Of a stretch of 64,000 nt of DNA, positions 12,079-22,727 are shown one piece after another (within the stretch, counting starts at the first letter, position 1; every line of letters starts with the position of its first letter). The stretch is taken from positions 21,886,001 through 21,950,000 of the forward strand of contig NC_046679.1 of the NCBI RefSeq assembly GCF_009870125.1. Direction: 5' to 3'. The translations under genes were made by a program, and so were the position numbers. Below the pieces are notes generated by a model. The model saw nothing but the letters and a program-made list of their open reading frames with translations, made no database searches and was not told where the DNA came from. The DNA is from Drosophila pseudoobscura. Taxonomy: Eukaryota; Arthropoda; Insecta; Diptera; Drosophilidae.

Positions 12079-12450
12079 ATGAACGATATCAAACAGTTGA
12101 AGGATCAGCAACGCGACAAACATCCCGGATTCGATGCCTACCTGGATTGCATGACCCGGTCCCTCTTCACGGGTTTGGCCACATTCTGCTTGGGTGCGTC
12201 GCAGTAGTTTTCCTTTTCAGTGCCAATATTGCATAATAAATTACAAATTACAGGCTTTTCCGGCACTTATTTTGCTCAGAAAATAATTCAATCGAAGATC
12301 CGTTATCCGGCAAAGTACAACATATTGGTGGCCTCGCTTGTTGCCACCGGCATCTCGTATCAGACGACATCATCTCGCACTAGATCTTGCCAAGCCGCAT
12401 GGATGGCCTTTGAGGACAAGCATACGATACTGAAGGAGGAAACCTTTTAG
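12079..12450 (+). CDS. TMEM141-like small membrane protein
   Basis: Exons 12079-12193 and 12254-12450 (donor ttgg|gtgcgt, acceptor ttacag|gctttt) encode 103 residues. The motif KHPGFDAYLDC near the N-terminus, a first hydrophobic segment across the splice junction (LFTGLATFCLGFSGTYFAQ) and RYPAKYNILVASLVATGISY match the TMEM141 family. That family has two membrane helices and no established biochemical function. The C-terminus (FEDKHTILKEETF) is polar. Its stop codon is only 35 bp before the next ATG on the same strand, suggesting a shared transcript with the GTPase downstream. The first exon is only 115 bp, which makes the gene easy to miss. I cannot give an ortholog symbol. Confidence 0.85.
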
Positions 12451-12485
12451 CAATTGCAATTTGCAATTCCCAATTAGCTTTAGTT

Positions 12486-14190
12486 ATGACTAGTCTTAGG
12501 CCGCTGATGCGCCTGGCCAGGGCTCTCCCACTGCGTCCCGCTATGGTGGGAGTCCTCCATTCACGCTTTAAGTACACTCAGCATCAGGGCGTCAAGGGCA
12601 TAAGGAATCGGAAGAGCTTCTTTGAGGCGCAAATGCAGGCGGGACAGCACGGCGATGAAGATTACGAGGAGGCGGAGCGAGGAGATTCCAATGGGAATCT
12701 GGCTGACATGCGCTTTCTGGATGATCGGTAAGTGCAAGTACTTTGCAATCGATAGAGAACACTCATTTCTTACTGAATTCCTATTTGACAGCGCCTACGA
12801 TGAGGTGGCCGGCGGTGCCATGCGCATAAGCCGCGACATAGCCAGCGCCCAGCAGGTGCTCATCCTTCAGCCGTATGTAAAGTGGTCCGCGAAAAGGCAA
12901 AAAATCCCTAGCGACGTTCGACCGGAGGATCAGTTGGCCGAGGCCAGCGCTTTGATACACTCCCTGCCCAATTGGCAAGTGGCAAAGGCCCTTAAGGTTC
13001 CCCTGGAGAGTCTCGAGCGGAAGACTCTCTTCGGCAGCGGCAAAATGGTGGAGCTGAAGGCCCTGATAGCGGATCTGCGTCAGGAGAAGCATCTAACCTG
13101 CCTCTTCGTGAGCAAGGGAACGCTCTCCTTCGCCCAGAAACGTTTCCTCGAAGCAGAATTCCGTCTGCCCGTGATGGATCGCTATTCGGTGGTCATACAA
13201 ATCCTCCGGTTGCATGCCACCACAGCGGAGGCTCGTCTCCAGGTAGCCATGGCCGAGCTGCCGTACATTTGGTCGCAGGCCAAGGATGCCAGCGTGACGC
13301 AGACGCGTCGTCAGGGCTACTCCTTGACCGATCTGCAGAAGGAAATCCTCCGCACTCGGGAGCGCAAATTGCGAGCAGAGCTGGACAGGGTTCGGCGTCA
13401 ACGGCAGCTGCTGCGACAGAAACGAAAGCAGCAGAATTATCCGATTGTGGCAGTGGTGGGCTATACGAATGCTGGCAAGACATCCCTAATCAAGGCTTTG
13501 ACGGTGGAGGATGCCTTGCAGCCGCGCAACCAATTGTTTGCTACCCTCGATGTGACGGCCCATGCGGGACAGCTGCCGTGCAATCTGCAGGTGATCTACA
13601 TGGACACGGTGGGCTTTATGTCCGATTTACCAACTGGTCTGTTCGAATGTTTTGTGGCCACTCTGGAGGACGCCATGCTGGCGGTGAGTCTTTTCCCTCA
13701 CAATTATACCTTTCGGTTCAGTTAAAGGTTTTTTTCCTTCCTTCAGGATGTCATTGTGCATGTGCAGGACCTATCGCATCCCTGTCATGCGGCCCAACGC
13801 AGCCACGTGGAGTCCACCCTCCGTTCTTTGGCCTTCAATGTGTCTGGCGGTGACCCAGCCACCAGTCAATTGCCACCGATCATAAACGTGTACAACAAAT
13901 GCGACTTGGTGTCTCAGCCATCGTCGGATGCTGCTGTTCATCATATCTCTGCTAGAGCCCAGACCGGACTGGAGCCACTGCTGGCTGACATAGAAGAGCA
14001 GATACTGGCCGCCACGGGGCGACGCAAGCTGCAGATGCGTGTGCCCAGCGGGGGCCCCGAAATGGCGTGGCTCTACAAGAATGCTGCCGTTGTGGACACC
14101 GTGGCGGATGAGGCATATCCCAACCGTCTGATGATGCATGTGGTCATCAGCCAGCGCACTCTGGACCAATTCAAGAGGGAGTTCTTGTGA
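12486..14190 (+). CDS. HflX/GTPBP6-family GTPase, probably mitochondrial
   Basis: Exons 12486-12727, 12792-13683 and 13747-14190 (donors atcg|gtaagt and gcg|gtgagt; acceptors ttgacag and cttcag) encode 525 residues. The Arg-rich N-terminus without acidic residues (MTSLRPLMRLARALPLRPAM) looks like a mitochondrial targeting peptide. An HflX N-terminal domain is followed by a basic helical linker, then a G domain. G1 is GYTNAGKT (about residue 304), G3 is DTVG (about 352) and G4 is NKCD (about 428), with an SAR-type G5. Human GTPBP6 splits or recycles mitochondrial ribosomes, and bacterial HflX rescues stalled ones. The 35-bp gap to the upstream TMEM141-like gene leaves no room for a separate promoter. 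Confidence 0.92.
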
Positions 14191-15879
14191 TCTTTCTAAA
14201 TTCTTTATTATTGCTCTGGTTTCTTTTGTTGAATTAGTGGTTAGGATTGGTGTTGTTTCACTGTTAAGATCTATGATAAATATAAAATTTGCTACCACAA
14301 AAATAAATCAAACGTGTCTAAAAATATCATGAAATAAAACATTTATATATACTATATATTGCACTTTACAGACTTCCCTTGTGCTGTGTGGATCCCGGTA
14401 CGCATCTAAGGAACTCTTTGTCGAACCCGAATTATCCGTAATTATATTATTCTATAGCTAATCCGAAAAAGTGCCCGCGCGACTCTTGCATTGGCACAGT
14501 AGAACTATACAAAAATATGGTATTTCCGGTGATGGGAATGTACTAAAAATAAAAACTCAACCAACTTAAAATAACAAAACAGAATTAAAACTAAATGTAG
14601 ATTAAATTTACAAAAAACAAATGCTCCATAAACTATACGATTAAATATAAAATACATGTACTTTTTTTTAGCCCGTTAAACCTCGCAATATTAAAAGTTT
14701 TAGATTTTTTTATCTGTTCAAATATTAGGATAAACATGTCAAGATTTTTCCAACTCTAAATGGAAACAAATCTTGTGTGATGTTAATCTTGTTTTTCGTT
14801 AAAAATTGGTATTTACAGAAATTAAAAAATTTGCAATTTGATTTCGATACTAAAAAGTACTACATTGTACTTTTTCGATGCATTTTTGTGTTCAATTTGG
14901 ATGGGAAACCAAAACAAATAAAATGTTTGCGAAAAAATATCCCAAAAATGAAAAAGAAATGTACACAATGTGTGATGCTTTTTAAGTTGAATTTGAATAT
15001 ATAAAAGTATGTAAAAGCATTATGCGAGACAAAAATAATTTGGTTGTATTTCGCGATACTTTTACATACTAAAAATGTGATTTTAAAAACAAATTTGTGC
15101 ATTACAATCTAAAAAAATTTAATTGATGGATATTAAAATAAAATTTGTTCTTTAAAAGTCTGTATTTTAAAACAAAATTGTGCATTCAAATTTCTTGCTG
15201 GCATATTGAAAAATAAAGCAATCCCACTTACGACAGAAATTAATTATCCTATATAAAATATGTCACTTGTTCTGATTCAATTTAAATCTAAAAAAACACC
15301 CACAAATATTAAACTAGTTCTTGGTATTCAAATAATTTCCTAATTGATTTTGAGTCTTGTTTGCTTTGTGTCCGAATTTTGTTTGGCAAGAAAAAGGGTT
15401 TCGTTTCCCTTTTGTGTGCTAAAATGTATTCTAAATTATTTTGTGTCATGCGAAAGTGCAACCTGCGTTCGGCAGCAGGCTTTCTAAAAATCGTTCGCCT
15501 ACAAAAATTCGATTTTGTGTTTAAAGAATTTTTTTCTGGCATTTTTGTGGGTTGAAACGATTAATATCTTAGACCTAAAGATATTCGCTAAGGACACGCT
15601 ACAGCCAGAACCCCTGAACCCAGAAGCAGGCATATACTGGACGTCCCCTTAAGCCTACGTTGGGGAATGCGTTGAGGATGATGCAATGAGCCAACGCAGC
15701 AGTTGCCAGAGCGGCGCCAAAATCACAAAAACAAACAGTATGCAGATGATGCGACAATTCTTGAGCAGGCCGACAATGAAACGAATGAATTGGATGAACA
15801 AAGCAATGGAAATTGTACTAGAATGTGTGGAGGATGGTGGCTGATTGGCGGGAGCCAGTACGCCGTTTGCCATTGCCAG
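14191..15879. other. AT-rich intergenic DNA between convergent genes, with degenerate repeats
   Basis: The GTPase and acyltransferase genes converge here. The centre (about 14640-15560) is very AT-rich and full of recurring words such as 'ttttgtg' and 'aaaacaaa..ttgtgcatt'. A 12-bp perfect inverted repeat lies at 15006-15017 and 15059-15070. It resembles a decayed element rather than a gene. Open frames here have no recognisable content. Confidence 0.55.
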
Positions 15880-18223
15880 TTATAACTTTGCTATGTGGCA
15901 CTGTGCCTGCTGGTTGGCCGCCATCGAGTACTGGGCAAAGGGCATCAGTTGGCAATACTCCAAAAGCTGTCGCTCTAACTCCCGCAGGCACTTTCCGGGC
16001 ACATCAGCTACGCGCATCTGTCCTGAGTCGCGGCACTTGAGAATGTAGCCACGCTGGATGAGCGCTTGGATGGCAATATTGAGATTGTCCAGGGCGAGGC
16101 AATACGGATGGACATGAGGTGCGGCACCGCCTGGCTGCTGCAACAGTTGTTCCACATGCTTCTGCACGCGCACCAGCAGATCCTTGTTGCTGAACTCGAT
16201 GTCAAAGGGTATCTGCAAGTATTCGAGTTATATTTATCATAGTTACAGTTTAGCCAATCCACTTACTTGTCGCAACGTCACAGCCAGCTGGTAGTACAGA
16301 CACAAGAAGGGCGCCAGGGCGGCCAGTATGACATGAGCGCACTCGTTGTCCTGCACCCTAATCCTACCGCTCTCCTCCAGGTCCAGCACTTTCTCATCGA
16401 GCAGCAGCTGCAGATGAGTCTCAAACTCTACCGCCTCCCGATTCGATTCGATGATGAACTCGTGCTGAAACAGAGTATCCATGATGCTCACATGCGAATG
16501 CAGAGCCGACAGAGTGCTGTCGTAGGAGTAGCTATTGGTGCTGCTCAACTTCTCCTCCTGTTTCCTCTGCTCCTTGAGGGCGGCCAGCAGCAGATAGGCG
16601 GGTCTAGCCAGCCAGAAAAGGCACGGATTCACATACAGCTGCAACGCCAGCATGGGCACAGCCACGGCCATGGTCGAGGGACACAAGGCATGCGCTTTCA
16701 TGCGCTTCACATCGATTTGTGTGGCCAGCTGTTTGGCCGCCAGCGGCGTAAACTCTAACCTTGCCTTTGAGAACTGCAAAATATTCGAGTGTATCTCGAC
16801 GGCGTCAATGATGTCCGCCTTGATGCTGCTTGCCTTGACGCTGACATGCGCACCCAGCTGATTAAAGATGCGTTTCAGGTGCAACAAGCCGCGTGATAGC
16901 TCGTCAATGTTCGCCGATCGTTGGGCATACAGCTGGCTGGCGTAGTAGAGGCTGAGCAGGTTAAAGGTGTTGATGACAATGCGACGCTGTTGCTGGTAGA
17001 TGATTTCGTTGGCCAGCTGCTTGACCAGCTCGATCTCCTGCCGATTAAGCTTCTGGAGATGCCCGCCCACACCGGCTCGCTGCATGCGCTGCCCACTGTC
17101 ATGGCCAAAGAACTCACGCACCGAAATGGGGTCGCCAAAGTCCAGGAACATCTTGCCAAAGCGTTCGTCGATTATTTTGAGGGCCTTAAAGAAGCCCTTG
17201 GTTGACTCCTTGGGCTTTGGGACGCCCAGCAGCTCATACACGAATAGCTGCTCCTCCAGCACCCGCTCATAGGCCACGCTTACAGGCACAATCATCACAT
17301 CAGGCACCTCCCCAGTAAAGTAGGGCAGCAGGGCCATCGACAATAGCCCCACCTTGGGAACCAGAGCCTTAAAGTTCCTCGAACGTGTGCCTTCGATGAA
17401 GAACTCCACGCCAATGTGATAATTGGCCACCAAGGCATACATGTACTCCCGAAAGATGTCCCAGTACAGCTCGTCGTTTGAGAAGCTGCGGCGCATAAAG
17501 AAGGCTCCCGTTTTCCGAAGCATTGTGCCCATGCCGAACATTGAATGGAAATCTGTAGAAGATCAAGAATGAATCAACAAGAATAGGACTCCTTTTATAG
17601 CTAAACAAACCCATTCCTGCTGCTATGCCAGGTATCTCAATGTCGTAGTAGTAGCATATATAGGACATAAGTATAAAATCCATGTAGCTGCGGTGGCTAG
17701 GCAAATACAGGACCGGACACCGTCCCATGTCCTTGCGCACATTGGCCATGCTGGCCGAATTAACATAGAAACCATCACAGATCCGTTGGCCAATGGCCGT
17801 TATGGCAATGCCGCACCAACGTATTATAGCCATATTTCTGTCCAGCCCAATCTCATCGATGATAGCCTTGGCTTGCTGCTGCATCTTCTTCAGCGGCTGC
17901 TGCGTCTCCCGAGCATAGTGCTCCAGTATGGAGCGCAGTTTTTCACTGCCCAGCACGTGCTGTTTGAGCTTCTGTGGATTCAGATAGCGCTCGAACTCGT
18001 AGGCCACTTGCGGATTGAATTCCCTGGTCATGGAGGCCACCTTCCCTGGCTCTATGATGTTCTCGAAATTGCGCATGTAATCGGCGGCAATGGAGGCGGG
18101 TGTTGGCGTTGATGTAGTTGAAGATGTGGGTGTGGATGCGTCATCCTCGATTCGTTCTCTTCTTGCTGCTCCTCTGCCGCCGCCTGTGGCTGTGGCTGTC
18201 GCTGCGGCTGGGTTCATTTCCAT
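15880..18223 (-). CDS. Dhap-at: dihydroxyacetone-phosphate acyltransferase (GNPAT), peroxisomal
   Basis: Exons 18223-17611, 17552-16267 and 16212-15880 (donors atgg|gtttgt and caa|gtaagt; acceptors ctacag and ttgcag) encode 743 residues. The PlsC-type acyltransferase motifs are in order: HRSYMD (H-x4-D, about residue 177), FIEGTRSR and VPVSVAYERVLEE. The extreme C-terminus is AKL, a peroxisomal targeting signal type 1. GNPAT transfers a fatty acyl group from acyl-CoA to DHAP, the first step of ether-lipid (plasmalogen) synthesis in peroxisomes. The chosen start MEMNPAAATA is the first ATG in the frame; the N-terminal 50 residues are low complexity. Fifteen bases upstream a tatttccag site could end a 5'-UTR intron, which would put the promoter as far away as 20.2 kb. 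Confidence 0.93.
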
Positions 18224-19831
18224 TTTGATGGACTTTACCTGGAAATATTTAAGGCGATTGAAATACAATTTCAGCAGTGCGACGTCCGGACTGATGGGGT
18301 TTCTGTTTGCCGAATCAACTGTCTAGCAGTCTGTGTCTTTCGGCCCCACAGACAGAAATGACACACAAACACACTTTTACGCTCACAATCGCAATCTCGA
18401 GCTAGGGGCAGGCACGCTGTTTGCTTAGATATCTCGTCCCATAAAGTGTATTATTATCTGCCCCTCTTTAAGGCTTGCTGCCGATCCAATCAGCAGCGGC
18501 AAACGACAGCAGCACTCGCCGGCGTTGCGTGTTAAAGGTGAGCCGCTACTTTACAGCTGTTTAAGCTCCAACGCTCAACTCAAGTCGAGTTCAAAAGATG
18601 ATTAAAGTCAGCCAACAAGCATACGGTTTTATGCGGGTCATGACACCGCTACTCGTAAAGCTGACTCAAGCCCCTGCGATCAGGCCACACTTTGTACCTG
18701 AGAATTCCATATACCGCTAGTTTAAAGCTTTGACAACTCACTCAATCTTCAGAGAACTGAGACCACCCTTTGTGAAAGCTTCAGCTCAAGAAACACTCTT
18801 ATTCCACTCGTGTCACGACACGGTCGCATATCTAGTGGGGTGGGTGATATCCACCCTATCAACGTCACTCATCAGGTGAGGCGGCTAAGGCTGGCGGCAA
18901 CAGCACCTGGTTGACAAAGTGCCTTTAACGACTTTAAGGCTGTAAATGGACAATGGAGGCACGTTTCTACCCCAAGCACACACACACAGGCATTCAGCCA
19001 AGATAAGGTCCAAGAAAACACATGATATCACGCACACACACCAACACGCAAGCTTCTAGCCCTCCATCCATAGGGGAAATGCATTATTGTAATAAAAACA
19101 GTTGCTGCGTTTCGCACAGGCAAAAACCCACACAGAGAAGATGCATTTAATAAGCGAGGGGCAAATATTATATGCCACCGGAAAAAGTGTATACTGGCAG
19201 CAATGTTTGTAAAATGCATTTGCTCATTGAATTTGTATATGTAAACATTTAGTTTGTAAAGTTAAGAGATTCGACACGACTCCACACTCAATGCAGTTTT
19301 GTAGGGAACACAATGTTATATTTGTTTAACAAATGCATTTTTTTATTTTTGCAAAACAGATTTCAAGGCACTTTCTATTTATATGGCCCCTGCGCGAGCT
19401 GAGGTATGAGTGGATGTGATGACTAACTCGTTGCGTATGTGACACACACTCTTCGGGGAGGTAGGCCTCTCGCCAGGTGTTCTCTTTTTATTGTCAAATA
19501 ATCTACGAATGTGATTCACAACCTGATAACACAACAAATTGATAACCCATTAACGTTTCACGCTTCAATCAGCGAAGCGTAACATATTCTGGCGTAGGGC
19601 ATTGGATAGTCGTTGCCTGCACACCCGGTATGTGTTTACGTACCACAAATAAAATTCGATATGAGCTGACTTTCGGGGGGCCTACGGAAATTGTTTCACG
19701 GTGCACTGGGCTTTCACTTTTAATGCATTTAAATCTCAAAAGTATGTCAACCGATTTGCAAATTCAATTTTTAGCTAAATGTTCGATTTGTTTCACAGCA
19801 GCAAGGCAGCAGCAGCGCGACGGTGGCGGCG
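18224..19831. other. upstream region / possible 5'-UTR intron of the acyltransferase
   Basis: No coding exon is visible on either strand. It contains short CA runs (near 18970-19040) and an acceptor-like tatttccag on the minus strand at about 18247-18239. If the promoter cluster at 20.2 kb serves the acyltransferase, most of this stretch is its first intron. Confidence 0.45.
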
Positions 19832-20168
19832 CACAGTGGGTGAAATTGTCAATCTAGCAGGACAAAATCAATAACTCCCAAAGTATTTAATATATTTCAA
19901 GTTTAAATCGGTTTTTACAGAAAAATGTAGAAGAAACGATAGAATTTTTTAAGCAACAAACAATTTCTTCGAAAAATACATTTTTAACATTTTTAATTTT
20001 AATAACATAAAAAAAATGGTTGATAATGCTTTTAGATGCAAGCCAGACCAGGATACACTATTAAAGTGGCAGCAGTTGACTTTATATGACTTTATATAAT
20101 TACTAACTAAATTTCTCAAAGGGGATTTTTTTCTGCTTGATTGGTAATTTCAGCCACTGTCCACTGTG
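19832..20168. mobile_element. candidate MITE (337 bp, inverted termini, 8-bp flanking repeat)
   Basis: The left end (19832-19860) and the reverse complement of the right end (20168-20133) both begin CACAGTGG. Their next 21 bases agree at 17 of 21 positions. The right end carries an extra 7-base copy of ACAGTGG. Flanks are tggcggcg on the left (19824-19831) and cggcggcg on the right (20169-20176), a 7/8 match consistent with an 8-bp target duplication as made by hAT- or P-type transposases. The interior is AT-rich without an open frame. The flank is itself a GGC repeat, so the duplication evidence is weak on its own. I recognise no named family. Confidence 0.55.
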
Positions 20169-20213
20169 CGGCGGCGTGTTGTTGTTATCGAAACTGGTGT
20201 GACTGAGCCACAG

Positions 20214-20350
20214 AAATATACCGAAATATACCATCACATTTTCAAAGTATACCGAAAAGTATTTTATGTATCGTAAGTGCCGTCCTGCGGAGAAGGACAA
20301 AAGTGATGGAACACTAGTCGAGATATCGATACGTGGGCTTAATATCGATT
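20214..20350 (-). promoter_or_regulatory. housekeeping promoter motif cluster (motif 6 x3, DRE x2)
   Basis: On the minus strand the order is: TATCGAT at 20350-20343, a perfect DRE TATCGATA at 20331-20324, then three motif 6-like words. These are ttttCGGTATACTT near 20258-20245, ggtatattt 20232-20224 and TTCGGTATATTT 20225-20214. A degenerate motif 1 (agtcacacca) follows just below. DRE, motif 6 and motif 1 in this order and spacing mark TATA-less fly promoters. The orientation suggests transcription leftward from about 20200, towards the acyltransferase. The rightward amidase gene is the alternative target. Confidence 0.6.
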
Positions 20351-21137
20351 CAATCATGAAATAAATTAAATATGCTCCATACACGGAACGATTGGGGTAT
20401 ATCATGCATGAAGTATGATGCGGAATGTAATGGTGAACTGACTGTTAGTTATTAAAGGAAAATGCTAAGATTACACGATTCGCTTGCCTAAAAATTTATA
20501 ATTTATATATAACTAATAGCTTATTGCTTTAAAATTTTTGGTTTTGAATAAAAAAATATTAATAAGTAGAATGCAATCGAGCATATTGTTAAATTGTTTT
20601 TTTTTTGTTATAATAAATAATAAATAAATAATAGTAATAAAAAAGGTAATATTTTATAAACAAGCAAATTTCCAACAATGTATGTTGTACCGTTTCTATA
20701 CCCCCCACAAAACAGTTATAATTCAAATTAAAACTGGTTGTGCTCGATGCAATGAAAGCTTTCGATAGCTTTTTCCCTTGGAAAAAGTGGCAGCGCCGCG
20801 TTGTTTTCATATTTACCGGGTTGTTAAGTTCATTGTAAATCCAATCTTAATATATGCAAAATATATTATTTTCTTATCAAATTTATCCCACAAAAGCATC
20901 ATTACTAAATGATATTTAGGTATCACAAGGTGCCGCTCTCTCCACAATCTATGAAATTTAATTTTTGGAGATCAAGTCATGAACGTAGGGTATAGAAACG
21001 TTTATACTCGTGGATGAGGTCGAACTTCGTCTTTTATTTATCGCAACTCAATTTTCCAGACAGTCAAGCTTCAGCCGCACCGTCGTATTGCACATTCGCC
21101 AAGAAGTTACGCAAAATTAGTTGAAAAATCAATAGCC
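20351..21137. other. intergenic DNA upstream of the amidase gene
   Basis: Very AT-rich, with runs of 'aataaataa' and 'tttttttt' near 20595-20640. The amidase promoter should lie in the last few hundred bases, but I cannot place a core element with confidence. No other gene is visible. Confidence 0.5.
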
Positions 21138-22727
21138 ATGTCGGTGTGGAATCGCGTTTTGGAGGCACTAATAGTAGTGGCCCACATTCTGAGCGACCGA
21201 CTGCTGGAGTTTGTCCTGGGCTGGTTTCTGGGGCCGCACAAGCGTGTGTCCACGCCACCAAGCGTCGAGCAACAGGTTATACTAACCAAAAGCGCCGTCG
21301 AGCTGGCACAGCAGATACGCGAACGTAAGCTCAAAAGTTACGACATTGTCAAAGCCTACTGTGATCGCATCGAGGCGGTTAACCGTGACATCAATGCGGT
21401 AGTCGACGGACCCTTCCAGAAGGAGGCCCTCGAGCTGGCCAAGAGCATTGATACTAAGCTGCTCAATAATGAGTACACCGAGGAGGACTTCCGAAAGCAG
21501 CCCTTCCTGGGCGTTCCCTTCACCACAAAAGACAGCACATCGGTAGCGGGCAAGCTGCACACCCTGGGCCTGGTGGCCAGGAAGACGGAGCGCTCCGCCG
21601 AGGATGCCGAGTGTGTGAGACTGATGAAGGAGAGCGGAGCCATCATTATAGCCACAAGCAACGTTCCCGAGGTGAACAAGTGGATCGAGTCGAGGAACAT
21701 GCTCATTGGCTGCACCAACAATCCGTACGATCTGCGTCGCTCGGTGGGGGGTTCCTCCGGCGGTGAGGGCGCCCTGATCACCTCCTGCTGCACTGGCTTC
21801 GGGCTGGGCACGGATATTGGCGGCTCCATCCGCATACCGGCTTTCAATTGCGGCGTCTTCGGTCACAAACCCACCTCGGGAGCGGTCAATATGGCTGGCT
21901 GCACTTTCCGCACTGGAAAGGAGAAGGAAACCATGGTATGTGCCGGGCCCATGTCACGTTCGGCCAAGGATCTGCTGCCCATTATGCAGGTACTGCTGGA
22001 ACCAGAGCTAAAGTCTGTCCTGAAATTGGACCAAAAGGTGGATCTGAAGCGTTTGCGTTATTTCTACGTCGCTTCCAATGGTATGCCGCAGTGCAATCCC
22101 ATCAATACCGAAACGGAACGCGTGATGTACAAAGTCCGAAAGCATTTCGAGAGCCTTAACGACGGAAAAGACGTGCGACATGCTAATTTGCCGAATACCA
22201 AGCTGACCGGCAAGATGTGGCGCTATTGGATGACTCAGGAACCGGCCAATTTTAATTTATTGCTGGGCAACGGAGTCGAGCTAAATCCCTTTGTGGAGCT
22301 CTTTAAGAAGCTGCTGGGACAGAGTGACTACAGCATGGCTGCCATTTACGGACTGATCGATGGCGTTCTGCCCAAGGAGTCGGAGAAACTGATACGCGAA
22401 GCCACCAAGAAGTGCAAGCAGGCCCTGCAGGAGCTCCTCGGCGACGATGGCGTGCTCTTCTTCCATAGCTCTCCCCGAACAGCGCCATTCCATTATTATC
22501 CTCTAGTCAAGTTTAATGATTTCGCCTATTTCAGTCTGTTCAATGTGCTGCGGCTACCAGCCACACAAGTTCCCATGGGTCTGGATGCGAATGGCATGCC
22601 TTTGGGCATCCAGGTAGTGGCCAACTCCAATAATGACCGACTTTGCCTGGCCGTGGCTGAGGAACTGGAGAGGGTCTTCGGTGGCTGGGTGCCGCCTTTC
22701 CCTCTGAAGAATTTAATTTATTTGTGA
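21138..22727 (+). CDS. fatty-acid amide hydrolase-like amidase (FAAH2 type)
   Basis: A single 529-codon exon. Residues about 7-31 form a hydrophobic N-terminal helix, as in membrane-anchored FAAH enzymes. The amidase-signature core is GGSSGGEGALIT followed by GLGTDIGGSIRIPA. The Ser-cisSer-Lys triad is Lys131 (FTTKDS), Ser206 (GGSSGG) and Ser230 (DIGGS). Its spacing (75 and 24 residues) equals that of rat FAAH Lys142/Ser217/Ser241. All catalytic residues are present, so an active serine amidase is expected, probably acting on lipid amides; the actual substrate is unknown. The start ATG has a good context (agccATGt) and no upstream in-frame ATG. A polyadenylation-like AATAAA is near 22805. Flies have several paralogs and I cannot tell which this is. 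Confidence 0.92.
   Translation: MSVWNRVLEALIVVAHILSDRLLEFVLGWFLGPHKRVSTPPSVEQQVILTKSAVELAQQIRERKLKSYDIVKAYCDRIEAVNRDINAVVDGPFQKEALELAKSIDTKLLNNEYTEEDFRKQPFLGVPFTTKDSTSVAGKLHTLGLVARKTERSAEDAECVRLMKESGAIIIATSNVPEVNKWIESRNMLIGCTNNPYDLRRSVGGSSGGEGALITSCCTGFGLGTDIGGSIRIPAFNCGVFGHKPTSGAVNMAGCTFRTGKEKETMVCAGPMSRSAKDLLPIMQVLLEPELKSVLKLDQKVDLKRLRYFYVASNGMPQCNPINTETERVMYKVRKHFESLNDGKDVRHANLPNTKLTGKMWRYWMTQEPANFNLLLGNGVELNPFVELFKKLLGQSDYSMAAIYGLIDGVLPKESEKLIREATKKCKQALQELLGDDGVLFFHSSPRTAPFHYYPLVKFNDFAYFSLFNVLRLPATQVPMGLDANGMPLGIQVVANSNNDRLCLAVAEELERVFGGWVPPFPLKNLIYL

Noticed and set aside
13269-13853. 194-codon plus-strand frame overlapping the GTPase
   Set aside because: Wrong frame of the GTPase exon, runs through its intron and has no GTPase motif.
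17369-17610. Read-through of the first acyltransferase exon past 17611
   Set aside because: It crosses the intron; splicing at 17611/17552 restores GMDFHSMFGMG and the frame of the next exon.
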